This document shows positions 39,626-47,916 of a DNA stretch of 64,000 nt, piece after piece. The translations under genes and the position numbers were made by a program. Source of the DNA: G963663315 sp965231905 (lineage in GTDB: Bacteria > Pseudomonadota > Gammaproteobacteria > Arenicellales > Poriferihabitantaceae). Position 1 is the first letter of the stretch, and each line of letters opens with the position of its first letter. The notes beneath the pieces are model-generated. The model saw nothing but the letters and a program-made list of their open reading frames with translations, was not told the DNA's origin and ran no database searches. The stretch is from NCBI GenBank assembly GCA_965231905.1, contig CBDDOO010000002.1:310001-374000 (forward strand). Reading direction: 5' to 3'.

Positions 39626-41796
39626 TGGTGTCGAGTGGGAAAAATTCTCCTGTTGCAAGAAAGTCGCTGCTGGTTGAGCTTGGGACCGAAGAGTTGCCGC
39701 CGAAAGCGCTGAAAGGTCTGGCCCAGGCGTTTTCTGCGACCTTTTATCAGGGACTGGTTGCGGCGGGTCTGGCTGAAGACAACCCGGCGGACATGAAGTG
39801 GTATGCGACCCCCCGGCGTCTGGCAGTCGCGGTCCGGAATGTGCTGGAGAGGCAACCCGACCGGGTAGATACGATTCGAGGTCCCGCGTTGCAGGTCGCT
39901 TATGATGAGCATGGCGCCGCGACTCGCGCTGCACAGGGGTTCGCCAGGTCCTGTGGGGCGCCGCTGTCTGCACTGAAGGCCCGACAGACCGAAAAGGGCG
40001 CCTGGCTGGTTTTTGAAAAGAGGCGGCCAGGAAGCGGGCTGGATGAGATTGTGACGCAGTGCCTGGACCAGAGCATCAAATCCCTGCCCATCCCAAAAAG
40101 AATGAGATGGGGGGATCATGAAGCGGAATTTGTCCGGCCTGTTCACTGGCTGCTTGCACTGCATGGCAACGACCTGGTGAAAATTGAAGCGCTGGGACTT
40201 GAATCCGGCAGGACGACAAGAGGGCATCGCTTTCACAGCGCCGGCTGTCTTGAGATACCCTCTGCCGATCAATACCTCGATTTGCTGAAAACCGAAGGCC
40301 GGGTCATTGCAGACTACGATGAACGTCAAGCCATCATCAAAAGGCAGGCGAAACGGCTCGCAAACAAGGTCGGAGGGAAGGTCGTGATCCGGCAGGACCT
40401 GATGGATGAAGTGACCGGACTGGTGGAATGGCCGGTTGCGTTGGCCGGTGAGTTTGACAGGCGGTTCCTGGAATTGCCGGGGGAAGCGCTGATCGCCACC
40501 ATGGCGGATCACCAGAAATATTTTCACGTTGTCGATGACCGTGACAGGCTGGCGCCTGTGTTCGTTACGGTCAGCAATATAAAAAGCAAATCCCCCAAAC
40601 GGATACAACAGGGTAACGAACGGGTATTGCGCGCCAGATTGTCCGACGCCGGGTTTTTCTGGCGGACAGACCAGAAAACCCCGTTGCGAAACCGGGTCGA
40701 GGATTTAAAAGGAGTGTTGTTTCATGACCGGCTCGGCTCGGTCCATGACAAGGTCAGGCGCATCCGGGTGATCAGCGGGTTTATTGCCGGGCAACTCGAG
40801 GTTGATCCAAAAGCCGTGGACACGGTTGCCGAGCTTTGCAAGGCGGACCTGGTTACCGACCTGGTCGGGGAATTCCCGAAATTACAGGGCACGGTCGGCA
40901 GATACTATGCCGACAACGAAGGTTACGGGAAATCCATTGCCGATGCGATCGAGGCGCATTATGAACCGCGAACCGCCGCAGACACGGCGCCGTCTGATCC
41001 GGTAGCGATATGCGTCGCCCTGGCTGACCGGGTCGACAGTCTGGTTGGGCTGTTCAGTTGTGGTGAAGCCCCGAGCGGGGACAAGGATCCGTTTGCGTTG
41101 CGCAGGGCGGCGCTCGGGGTGTTCAGGATCATAGTGGAAAATCAGCTTGATCTTGATTTGCAGGTACTCTATGACGAAACATCGAAACTCTATTTATGCG
41201 GGCCGGATACCCCGCCTCCGCGTACTGTCAAGTCCGGGGACGAAGAGCGCCACAGGGATCTGGTCAACCGGGTTTATGATTTCACGATGGAGCGTTCCAA
41301 AGGTTATTTTGAAAACCAGCGCTACAGCGCCGATGAATACGCGGCCGTGTCCGGCGCCCGGCCAGCGCCGACCAGACCGACGGATTTCGCACGGCGTATC
41401 GGGGCGGTCCATCACTTTTTCAATGATGACACAAGCGCTGCCCAATCCCTGGCTGCAGCCAACAAGCGGATCGGCAATATGCTGTCGAAGGGAGATGTGA
41501 TCGTTGACGCGAAGGATTTCGACTCAAGCATGGCTTGTGACCCGGTCGAGAAAGACCTGGCAGCCATGCTCGACCGGATCGGTGACCAGGTGCGCTCTCG
41601 GTTCCAGTCGAACGACTATGCAGGGGGGCTGGTCCAGCTGGCCGGATTGAAAGACCCGGTGGATCGGTTTTTTGACAGCGTGATGGTCATGCATCAAGAT
41701 AAAGCCATTCGCAACAACCGATTAGCGCTGCTGGCCAGGATTCGTCAGTTGTTCCTGGGGGTCGCGGATATTTCGAAAATCAGGATCAAATCATGA
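39625..41796 (+). CDS. glyS: Glycyl-tRNA synthetase beta subunit
   Basis: tRNA-binding subunit of the tetrameric synthetase. The 723-residue protein starts close to the family core LLVELGTEELPPKALKGL and has WYATPRRLAVAVRNV, RMRWGDHEAEFVRPVHWL, GHRFHSAG, the HD-like HQKYFHVVDD, FFWRTDQKTPL, and the C-terminal DALR-like anticodon domain (FDSVMVMHQDKAIRNNRLAL). Somewhat longer than E. coli GlyS (689). Coupled to glyQ upstream and overlapping mazG by ATGA downstream. Confidence 0.97.
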   Translation: MVSSGKNSPVARKSLLVELGTEELPPKALKGLAQAFSATFYQGLVAAGLAEDNPADMKWYATPRRLAVAVRNVLERQPDRVDTIRGPALQVAYDEHGAATRAAQGFARSCGAPLSALKARQTEKGAWLVFEKRRPGSGLDEIVTQCLDQSIKSLPIPKRMRWGDHEAEFVRPVHWLLALHGNDLVKIEALGLESGRTTRGHRFHSAGCLEIPSADQYLDLLKTEGRVIADYDERQAIIKRQAKRLANKVGGKVVIRQDLMDEVTGLVEWPVALAGEFDRRFLELPGEALIATMADHQKYFHVVDDRDRLAPVFVTVSNIKSKSPKRIQQGNERVLRARLSDAGFFWRTDQKTPLRNRVEDLKGVLFHDRLGSVHDKVRRIRVISGFIAGQLEVDPKAVDTVAELCKADLVTDLVGEFPKLQGTVGRYYADNEGYGKSIADAIEAHYEPRTAADTAPSDPVAICVALADRVDSLVGLFSCGEAPSGDKDPFALRRAALGVFRIIVENQLDLDLQVLYDETSKLYLCGPDTPPPRTVKSGDEERHRDLVNRVYDFTMERSKGYFENQRYSADEYAAVSGARPAPTRPTDFARRIGAVHHFFNDDTSAAQSLAAANKRIGNMLSKGDVIVDAKDFDSSMACDPVEKDLAAMLDRIGDQVRSRFQSNDYAGGLVQLAGLKDPVDRFFDSVMVMHQDKAIRNNRLALLARIRQLFLGVADISKIRIKS

Positions 41797-42155
41797 ACCC
41801 GGACTCCTTTAACGACATGATGGATGAGGTACGCGGATTCCATCGAAAACACCGCTTTCACGAAAAAGGCGGCGAAGATATGATATATCGGGTCGCGCTT
41901 ATGGCCGAGGAACTCGGAGAGATTTCCGCTTGCGTCAGCAAGGGAAAACCTGCGGTCGAGCTGGCCGAGGAATGTGCAGACCTTTTGATACTGTTGCTGG
42001 GCAATGCGGTTGCCGCGGATTTTGACCTGAATCAGGCATTCTGGCAGAAAATGCAGCGAGTCAATCTGCGATCCGGCAAAATGATTGATGGCCGGATTCG
42101 GGTGTCGGATTTTTCACAGGTTGGTGGTGATGATGCGCCGGAGATACCGGATTGA
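41793..42155 (+). CDS. MazG-type nucleotide pyrophosphohydrolase
   Basis: A 120-residue single-domain all-alpha pyrophosphatase. Motifs: FHRKHRFHEKGGEDMIYRVA, then ALMAEELGEISAC with the E-X2-E pair, and LAEECADLLILLLGNA with the EX3D pair; these bind magnesium and the nucleotide phosphates. Such enzymes clear non-canonical or stress nucleotides, but the substrate here is unknown. ATGA overlap with glyS and 15 nt before gmhB place it inside an operon. Confidence 0.85.
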   Translation: MNPDSFNDMMDEVRGFHRKHRFHEKGGEDMIYRVALMAEELGEISACVSKGKPAVELAEECADLLILLLGNAVAADFDLNQAFWQKMQRVNLRSGKMIDGRIRVSDFSQVGGDDAPEIPD

Positions 42156-42170
42156 AAGAGTTAAGGAGGG

Positions 42171-42746
42171 TTGAAAGACGTGGATAACCGAAAACTGATC
42201 GTGCTGGACCGGGATGGCGTGATTAACCAGGATTCAGATGCCCACATCCGCTCACCGGAACAGTGGGTTGCGATTCCCGGAAGCCTCGAAGCGATTGCCC
42301 GGTTATGCAGGCAGGATTATCAGGTCGTGATTGTAACCAATCAGTCAGGAATCTCGCGAGGATATTATTCTGTCAATACCCTGAACCGGGTCCATCAGAA
42401 AATGCTGGATGAGTTGAGTTATTTTGGCGGAGAGATCAGCGCCTTGTTTTTCTGTCCGCATCGTGATGAGCATCGTTGCGAATGCAGGAAACCAAAGCCG
42501 GGCATGCTGCTGGAGCTGGCGCAACGTCTGAAATGTAATCTGAATGACGTTTACGTCGTAGGAGATTCATTGCGTGACATACAGGCGGCGCAATCGGCGG
42601 GGGCCAGACCGGTTCTGGTCGAGACCGGAAAGGGTCTCGATACAGTCAGGAAACTGGAATCCGGCAAGGCTCGCGAAAAATTCGGTCGGACGCCACGATT
42701 CAGCGATCTGGCGTCTTTCGTGGATCACATACTGGCTCCGGCCTGA
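42171..42746 (+). CDS. gmhB: D-glycero-beta-D-manno-heptose 1,7-bisphosphate 7-phosphatase
   Basis: HAD phosphatase in the ADP-heptose branch of lipopolysaccharide core synthesis. The 191-residue protein has the nucleophile LDRDGVINQDSD, VVIVTNQSGISRGYYS, the zinc-loop CPHRDEHRCECRKPKPGM (C-X-H-X(n)-C-X-C) that marks GmhB, and YVVGDSLRDIQAAQSAGA. TTG 42171 or GTG 42180 may be the start; GGAGG precedes the TTG by 4 nt, GTG by 13 nt. glyQS-gmhB-plsC order is typical. Confidence 0.95.
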   Translation: MKDVDNRKLIVLDRDGVINQDSDAHIRSPEQWVAIPGSLEAIARLCRQDYQVVIVTNQSGISRGYYSVNTLNRVHQKMLDELSYFGGEISALFFCPHRDEHRCECRKPKPGMLLELAQRLKCNLNDVYVVGDSLRDIQAAQSAGARPVLVETGKGLDTVRKLESGKAREKFGRTPRFSDLASFVDHILAPA

Positions 42747-42788
42747 GTTATCCGATTCAACGCATGCGCTTCAAGTATCGGTGAGAAA

Positions 42789-43532
42789 ATGAAAACAGGC
42801 TTGCTGTTCTGCAGATCCCTGCTCTACTATGTCGGCCAGATGGTGAGTACGGTCGTCGTTTGTTTGCTCGCATTGCTGTGTTTCGCACTGCCCCCGTTGA
42901 CTCGCGCCCGGGTGATCGGACTTTGGGCCCGGTTCAATATCTGGACACTTGGATGGCTGTGCGGTGTTCGCTATCGTGTATCCGGGGTGGAAAACATTCC
43001 CTCCGGCCCCGCCATTATCATATCGAACCATCAGTCCGCATGGGAAACGCTGGCTTTTCAGTTGATTTTCCCGGCACAGTCCTATTTGTTGAAACGGGAA
43101 CTGCTGTGGATCCCGTTTTTCGGATGGGGTCTGGCGTTGAACCGGCCGATTGCGATTAACCGGTCAAAAAGAGTCCGGGCGCTTGACACTCTGGTGAAGG
43201 AGGGCGTGATCCGGCTGGAGGAGGGCCGCTGGCTGGTTATCTTCCCCGAAGGGACGCGCCGGGAGCCGGGGAAGATGGCGAAATTTCAGGTCGGGGGCGC
43301 TATGATTGCGGCAAAATCGGGTTATCCGGTGGTGCCGGTCGCCCACAATTCAGGACTGTTCTGGCCCAAAAGAAGCCTCCTGAAATATCCGGGGACGATT
43401 GATGTCGTGATTGGTCCGGTGATCGAGAGTCACGGCAGACGCGCGCGCCAGATCAATCGGGAGGTGGAAGAATGGGTTATATCGAGGCAGAAGGAACTGA
43501 TAGGGGAAACGAGGCGCCGACCATCATCGTAG
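42789..43532 (+). CDS. plsC: 1-acyl-sn-glycerol-3-phosphate acyltransferase
   Basis: Adds the second acyl chain to lysophosphatidic acid at the inner membrane. The 247-residue protein starts with a membrane segment (MVSTVVVCLLALLCFAL) and has acyltransferase block I ISNHQSAWETLAF (Asp of HX4D replaced by Glu, as in some relatives), block II KRELLWIPFFGWGL, and block III VIFPEGTRREPGKMAKFQVG. It follows gmhB by 42 nt. The C-terminal end (RRRPSS) is close to a dispersed repeat; it converges with rsmA. Confidence 0.92.
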   Translation: MKTGLLFCRSLLYYVGQMVSTVVVCLLALLCFALPPLTRARVIGLWARFNIWTLGWLCGVRYRVSGVENIPSGPAIIISNHQSAWETLAFQLIFPAQSYLLKRELLWIPFFGWGLALNRPIAINRSKRVRALDTLVKEGVIRLEEGRWLVIFPEGTRREPGKMAKFQVGGAMIAAKSGYPVVPVAHNSGLFWPKRSLLKYPGTIDVVIGPVIESHGRRARQINREVEEWVISRQKELIGETRRRPSS

Positions 43533-43555
43533 GGGCGGGTTTCTGTGCCCGCCCG
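43528..43555. repeat. Dispersed GC-rich hairpin repeat
   Basis: CGTAGGGGCGGGTTTCTGTG then CCCGCCCG: inverse orientation of the class at 21502 and 61070. It starts inside the last codons of plsC. Confidence 0.7.
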
Positions 43556-43581
43556 CAACCGACGGCCAAGGCCCCGTTCAG

Positions 43582-44358
43582 TCAGGCGTTTGACAGGGTG
43601 ATGAACTGCTCGACGCTGAGTTTTTCGGCTCTCAGCGAGGAATCAATGTTCGCGTTTAGAAACTGGGATTCCGAAACCAGGTTTTTCAATGAGTTTTTCA
43701 GGGTTTTGCGCCGTTGGGAAAATGCCTGTCTGACAATCTGGTTCAGCCTGCGGCTGTCGTTGACGCGCTTGCGTATCGGCTTCGGATAAAGCCTCGCAAC
43801 CGTTGAATTGACCTGGGGAGGGGGGGCAAAGGATTCCGGGCCGACATCGAACAGGCATTCGCATTGCAACGACAGACCGGCCATGACCGACAGGCGGCCG
43901 TAGCGCTTACTGTCCGGACCGGCGGATAATCTCAAGGCCACTTCTTTTTGCAACATCAACATCATGTCCTGAATGAATCCCGCGTTATTGATCAGGTGGA
44001 ATAACAGCGGGGTTGATATGTTGTAGGGAAGATTGCCTATAATCCTGATTTTTCGCGGGTTCGCGTTGCCGGTAAACAGCGATTCGATGTCCAGCGTCAG
44101 CACATCCTGCTGGATCACGGTCAATTTTCGTGAGTCGAATTTCCGATTGAGCAACTCGGCCAGATCGCGGTCCAGTTCGACCGCTATGAGATGATCGACA
44201 TGTTCCAGCAGCCTTTCAGTCAACACGCCCGTGCCGGGGCCGATTTCCAGAATCATCTGATCGCTTTGCGGCGAAAACGCCCGGATCATTCTGTCCAGAA
44301 CCTGCGGATCGGTCAGGAAATGTTGCCCGAATCGTTTTCGCGGAACCGGTTTGTTCAA
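43582..44358 (-). CDS. rsmA: 16S rRNA dimethyladenosine transferase RsmA (KsgA)
   Basis: Dimethylates two adjacent adenines near the 3' end of 16S rRNA in ribosome assembly. The 258-residue protein has RKRFGQHFLTDPQVLDRMI, SAM motif I ILEIGPGTGVLTERLL, VELDRDLAELL, and the catalytic IIGNLPYNISTPLLF, plus SFAPPPQVNSTVARL. The start is a TTG that overlaps the pdxA TGA (TTGA), a coupled pair. Length is normal. apaG and apaH, which often follow, are not here; plsC converges instead. Confidence 0.96.
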   Translation of the reverse strand: MNKPVPRKRFGQHFLTDPQVLDRMIRAFSPQSDQMILEIGPGTGVLTERLLEHVDHLIAVELDRDLAELLNRKFDSRKLTVIQQDVLTLDIESLFTGNANPRKIRIIGNLPYNISTPLLFHLINNAGFIQDMMLMLQKEVALRLSAGPDSKRYGRLSVMAGLSLQCECLFDVGPESFAPPPQVNSTVARLYPKPIRKRVNDSRRLNQIVRQAFSQRRKTLKNSLKNLVSESQFLNANIDSSLRAEKLSVEQFITLSNA

Positions 44359-45377
44359 GGCGTCACCTGCTCTCTCGCCTGTGCCTGCCCGGCGAATTTC
44401 AGCGCAAGGTTGATCGCCGACAGCAAACTGGTTTCACTGGCCTCTCCGGTCCCTGCAAGGTCAAGGGCGGTACCATGGTCCACCGATGTCCGGATAATCG
44501 GCAGGCCCAGAGTTACATTGACCACTGTTCCGAACCCGCTGTGCTTGATCACCGGCAGCCCCTGGTCATGATACATCGCCAGCACTGCGTCGAGGGCGCT
44601 TGCAACCTGCCGGGTGAAAATCGTATCCGCGGGCAGGGGGCCGACCAGGTTCAGCCCTTTACGCCGTAAATGATTCAGGGCTGGCTCGATAATGGTGGTT
44701 TCTTCTGTTCCAAGGTAGCCGCCTTCCCCTGCGTGGGGATTGAGTCCGCACACGCCAATCACCGGAGCGGGAATGCCATACAACGTTGAAATTCCGGAGT
44801 GCATGACTTCAATAATCGTTTCGATGCCGTGCCGGGTGATGTTTGCCGGGACCTCGCGCAGCGGCAGATGCGTTGTAGCCAGGCAGACCCGCAGCGAGTC
44901 GCTGGCCAGCATCATGACCGGCTGGGGGCGCCGGGTTCGTTCCGCAATCCATTCCGTATGTCCGGAAAACCGGATTCCGCCATCATTGATCACGCCTTTA
45001 TGCACCGGAGCGGTCACCATCCCCTGAAAATAACCAGACTGACACAGGTCTGTCGCCCGGTCGATGCAATCAATCACATACCGGCTGTTATCCGGATTCA
45101 GTTCTCCGGCTGTCACCGGAGCCGATAATGCGACCGGTATCATCTGCATACGGCCGGGTTCATGGGGGGCGATTGATGTCGGGTCATCAACCAGCGATAT
45201 TTCCAGTTCGATACCCAGTCGGGTTGACCGCCGCCGCATCAGGTCCGGGTCGCCGGTGACGGCAAGACGACCGGACATCGGGCGCTGCAGCGCCTGGATG
45301 ACGATATCCGGGCCGATACCCGCCGGTTCGCCGCTGCTGATTACAATTTGTCGATCGGACATGGTGGAAGAGGTCAC
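44355..45377 (-). CDS. pdxA: 4-hydroxythreonine-4-phosphate dehydrogenase
   Basis: Oxidises 4-phosphohydroxy-L-threonine in vitamin B6 synthesis. The protein has VISSGEPAGIGPDIVIQAL, VTAPVHKGVINDGGIRFSGHTEW, the metal His in ATTHLPLREV and AMYHDQGLPVIK, and VCGLNPHAGEGGYLG. Two starts are possible: GTG 45377, overlapping the upstream TGA (GTGA), or ATG 45362. rsmA follows with a 4-nt overlap. Confidence 0.96.
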   Translation of the reverse strand: MTSSTMSDRQIVISSGEPAGIGPDIVIQALQRPMSGRLAVTGDPDLMRRRSTRLGIELEISLVDDPTSIAPHEPGRMQMIPVALSAPVTAGELNPDNSRYVIDCIDRATDLCQSGYFQGMVTAPVHKGVINDGGIRFSGHTEWIAERTRRPQPVMMLASDSLRVCLATTHLPLREVPANITRHGIETIIEVMHSGISTLYGIPAPVIGVCGLNPHAGEGGYLGTEETTIIEPALNHLRRKGLNLVGPLPADTIFTRQVASALDAVLAMYHDQGLPVIKHSGFGTVVNVTLGLPIIRTSVDHGTALDLAGTGEASETSLLSAINLALKFAGQAQAREQVTP

Positions 45378-45685
45378 GGAAATTCCGCTTCAATCCAGCC
45401 GAACCGCTCGAAATCAATTCGATCATTTTTGTCGAATCCAATTCCTTCATCCATCAGCATGGTTCTTTGTTGGTGGGCGCCGCCTCCTTCCCTGCGCTCG
45501 CTGATTTCTCCCTTGCTGTTGATGACCCGGTGCCAGGGGATGTCTTCCTCTGCCGGGGTGGCCGCCATGGCATAACCGACCTGGCGGGCGGAACACCCCA
45601 CCATCCTGGCGATTTTCCCATAGCTGGTCACATTGCCTGCCGGGATTCTTTTCACTACTTTATAGATTTTATTGTACAGGGTCAT
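45374..45685 (-). CDS. Alkyltransferase-like DNA repair protein (ATL, MGMT family)
   Basis: Binds O6-alkylguanine and flips the base without removing the alkyl group, handing damage to nucleotide excision repair. From ATG 45685 (MTLYNKIYKVVKRIPAG) the protein has 103 residues, the length of single-domain ATLs. It has VTSYGKIARMVGCSARQVGYAM, the helix-turn-helix with the Arg finger, and IPWHRVINSKGEIS: Trp replaces the active Cys of the PCHR methyltransferase motif, the mark of ATLs. A frame from 45775 is longer but overlaps the upstream gene. pdxA follows with overlapping codons. Confidence 0.93.
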   Translation of the reverse strand: MTLYNKIYKVVKRIPAGNVTSYGKIARMVGCSARQVGYAMAATPAEEDIPWHRVINSKGEISERREGGGAHQQRTMLMDEGIGFDKNDRIDFERFGWIEAEFP

Positions 45686-45710
45686 TGGAATGGTCTTGTT
45701 CCGAAACGGT

Positions 45711-46586
45711 TCAACCGGCCGTCCGGGTGCGAAAGCGGTGGCGATGATAGGCAATGTCAAAGGGCGTTTTGGCATGGAGAATGAGCATATCGTCTCTGTA
45801 GGCCGTGGTAATCCGCCCGCGCGCGCGGGTAAAAAATGCCGATAGCATCAATCGCTCCGTGGGTTGATCGGTAATCCGCCCGCGCGCGCGGGTAAAAAAT
45901 TCGGTGTGTTCCATAATTTTCAAGTCATTATTCCAGCGCACCCGGGACAAGGCTTCGGTACGGGCAATAAAGTAATTCTGAACCTTGTCAACCACACGAT
46001 TTTTGCCGAGCATCCGGTTGAGCGGGGTTTTGGGTTCTGCGGGGGAGGGAACCGGGATGTCCTGAAAGCCGTGTAGGATATAAAAGGGAAGATCAATACA
46101 CCTGCCGCCGAGTATGTCGATGCTATCATGTTCTTTCATCTGGGAAATCAGGTATCCAAGTTTCTGGCGACGGCTGAATACAAAATCATCATCCAGCAGC
46201 AAGAGATACCGGGTCTGGATTCGATCCAGCGCTGCATTCCTGCCAGCCGAGATGCCGGTGTCGTAAGGCATGATGAGATTTTCCACCCCGTCCAGTCTTG
46301 CAGGGTTTTTACTGTCATTAACGACCAGGATATTGGCTTGGTCGTAACGGCGCTGGATGCTTCTGACCAGCCTCTTGACCGCATAGGGCCGCTCAAAGGT
46401 TTTGATTACGATGGTCAGATCACTGATGCTGGAATCATCTTTCGGCGCGAAAAAATCGGCAATCCGCTCGAATACCAATATCGCACCGAGTATCAGGTCA
46501 TAGCACGGTTTGGCGAGGATACGAAGTTTGCCGTATACCAGCTTGCTGTACAGGAATTCTTTCTGTCTGGCCGAGAGGGGATTCAT
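45711..46586 (-). CDS. GT2-type glycosyltransferase with tandem internal duplication
   Basis: A glycosyltransferase family 2 protein, 291 residues from ATG 46586 (a frame from 46628 adds 14). It has LTIVIKTFERPYAVKRLVRS, ILVVNDSKNP, NLIMPYDTGISAGRNAALDR, and the metal-binding DXD-type segment RYLLLLDDDFVFSRR. Close to the end, EFFTRARGRIT occurs twice, separated by DQPTERLMLSA: a 63-bp tandem duplication centred on a CCCGCGCGCGCGGG hairpin. Sequence order before it (NYFIARTEALSRVRW, KIMEHTEFF) resembles beta-1,4-GalNAc-transferase-like GT2 enzymes. The acceptor sugar is unknown. A 33-bp dispersed repeat lies just upstream. Confidence 0.8.
   Translation of the reverse strand: MNPLSARQKEFLYSKLVYGKLRILAKPCYDLILGAILVFERIADFFAPKDDSSISDLTIVIKTFERPYAVKRLVRSIQRRYDQANILVVNDSKNPARLDGVENLIMPYDTGISAGRNAALDRIQTRYLLLLDDDFVFSRRQKLGYLISQMKEHDSIDILGGRCIDLPFYILHGFQDIPVPSPAEPKTPLNRMLGKNRVVDKVQNYFIARTEALSRVRWNNDLKIMEHTEFFTRARGRITDQPTERLMLSAFFTRARGRITTAYRDDMLILHAKTPFDIAYHRHRFRTRTAG
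45807..45900. repeat. 31-bp direct repeat in a 63-bp tandem duplication inside the GT2 gene
   Basis: GGTAATCCGCCCGCGCGCGC then GGGTAAAAAAT occurs at 45807-45837 and 45870-45900. The core CCCGCGCGCGCGGG is a perfect palindrome. Because 63 is a multiple of three the frame is kept. Confidence 0.9.
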
Positions 46587-46634
46587 GCAGCGGATTCTAT
46601 CAAACCCCGTGCTTCGCCTGAACTTCACTATTCG

Positions 46635-46667
46635 ACTTTGTTACAAGCAAATGAGTTGTCCGGTTGA
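46635..46667. repeat. 33-bp dispersed repeat, inverse copy of 11155-11187
   Basis: 31 of 33 bases agree with the reverse complement of the copy behind tesA. It lies just ahead of the GT2 gene start. Confidence 0.7.
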
Positions 46668-46740
46668 ATAGTACATAGACTGTCCGGTTTCAGCGAAATT
46701 TTCAACCGTGATGGCCCCGTATTTCATTCGGTTAACCTAT

Positions 46741-47571
46741 TCAGGCTACAGCGCGTTGATCCCTGATTACCGTGACCCGGTGCATTCGGCGATAGTGGGG
46801 GGTGTAATCCGCCACCGCATAATGTTGGGTGACGCGGTTGTCCCACATCGCCACATCACCTACAGCCCAGCGATGCCTTACCTGGAATTGCGGCTGGTTG
46901 ATATGGCTGTAGAGATACTGTAGCAAACGATCACTGTCGGTTGTCGAGTAGCCGTAAATCTGGTTCGTGAACGCCTGATTGACATAAAGAAATTTGCGTC
47001 CGGTGACCGGATGTACCCTGATTACCGGATGCAATGCCGAGCCGACGTTTTTCATCGACTCGTTCAGATTTTGCAGGTTTTTGTCCTGGCCGAGGAACTG
47101 GTTGCGAAAAGTGCCGGGATCATGGATGGCTTCCAGATTCTCCAGTTCGGGTTTTATCGACCCCGACAGTGCATCCCAAGCCGCATACATACTGGCCCAG
47201 AGAGTGTCTCCCCCGATTTCCGGCAGAATCCGTGCATGCAGAATGGACGCGAAAGGAGGCTCTGGGTAGAAAGTCAGGTCGGTATGCCACACGTTGGTAT
47301 CGGGTGGGCGGTCTGCATCGTTTTCGAGCAGGGTCACTTCCCTGAAACCATCTACATGGGGATAAATCTTGTGGGGTTTGTCGATTTCGCCGAAGGATTC
47401 AGCAAACCGCAGGTGTGATCTGGCGCTCAAATCCTGCCCCGGGAAGAAAATAACCTTGTGTTCAATCAGGGCATCATAGATCGCTTCCAGTTGGGCTTCG
47501 TCTGATAGATCAGCCAGATTCACGCCGGTGACCCGGGCACCAATGGCCGGGGTCAGTTGTTTGATTTCCAT
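46741..47571 (-). CDS. TauD/TfdA family Fe(II)/2-oxoglutarate dioxygenase
   Basis: Non-haem iron dioxygenase related to taurine dioxygenase and 2,4-D dioxygenase. The 276-residue protein has IGARVTGVNLADL, VIFFPGQDLSARSHLRFA, the iron ligands in NVWHTDLTFYPEPPFAS (HXD) and the distal His in RVTQHYAVADY, followed by YRRMHRVTV with the 2-oxoglutarate Arg. It therefore looks catalytically complete. The substrate cannot be told from sequence; taurine is only one of many for the family, and no tauABC transporter genes adjoin it. Stands alone between a glycosyltransferase and an accessory region. Confidence 0.9.
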   Translation of the reverse strand: MEIKQLTPAIGARVTGVNLADLSDEAQLEAIYDALIEHKVIFFPGQDLSARSHLRFAESFGEIDKPHKIYPHVDGFREVTLLENDADRPPDTNVWHTDLTFYPEPPFASILHARILPEIGGDTLWASMYAAWDALSGSIKPELENLEAIHDPGTFRNQFLGQDKNLQNLNESMKNVGSALHPVIRVHPVTGRKFLYVNQAFTNQIYGYSTTDSDRLLQYLYSHINQPQFQVRHRWAVGDVAMWDNRVTQHYAVADYTPHYRRMHRVTVIRDQRAVA

Positions 47572-47628
47572 GGCTGAACTATATCAGAAAGGTCTCTGGT
47601 ATCCCGGATTTTAGCAAACCAGCAGAGT

Positions 47629-47916
47629 GTGGCGCACACGAAAATCCTGGTTTCGTTATTCTCGTCATTCCTGCCGGCGCCCGACCCGGTGGCGCGGCGG
47701 CGGCTATGTCATCATCGGGCAGGGCTGGAAGTAGATCACAAGAAACCACTACACAAGGGCGGCGCCAACAAGCCGGATAATCTCCAGGTACTTTGTCGGA
47801 AGCGCCACATTTTGAAAACCAGACTGGAACGCGGATTGACCCCTGAACGGGCGGCAATGGAAGCATTCCGGGACAAACTGAAAGAGGAATACAGGTATGA
47901 ACGAAAAGCAAGATAA
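47629..47916 (+). CDS. HNH endonuclease, short form
   Basis: A 95-residue frame starting GTG or ATG-like at 47629. The recognisable part is the HNH motif LEVDHKKPLHKGGANKPDNL, then QVLCRKRHILKTRLERG. HNH nucleases cut DNA with one metal ion; in phages they often act with packaging enzymes. The segment before the motif (PAPDPVARRRLCHHRAG) lacks the usual first Cys pair and strands, so the N-terminal half may be degenerate or a recombinant. The gene overlaps the next by 20 nt in another frame. It marks the start of the RTX accessory block. Confidence 0.6.
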   Translation: MAHTKILVSLFSSFLPAPDPVARRRLCHHRAGLEVDHKKPLHKGGANKPDNLQVLCRKRHILKTRLERGLTPERAAMEAFRDKLKEEYRYERKAR

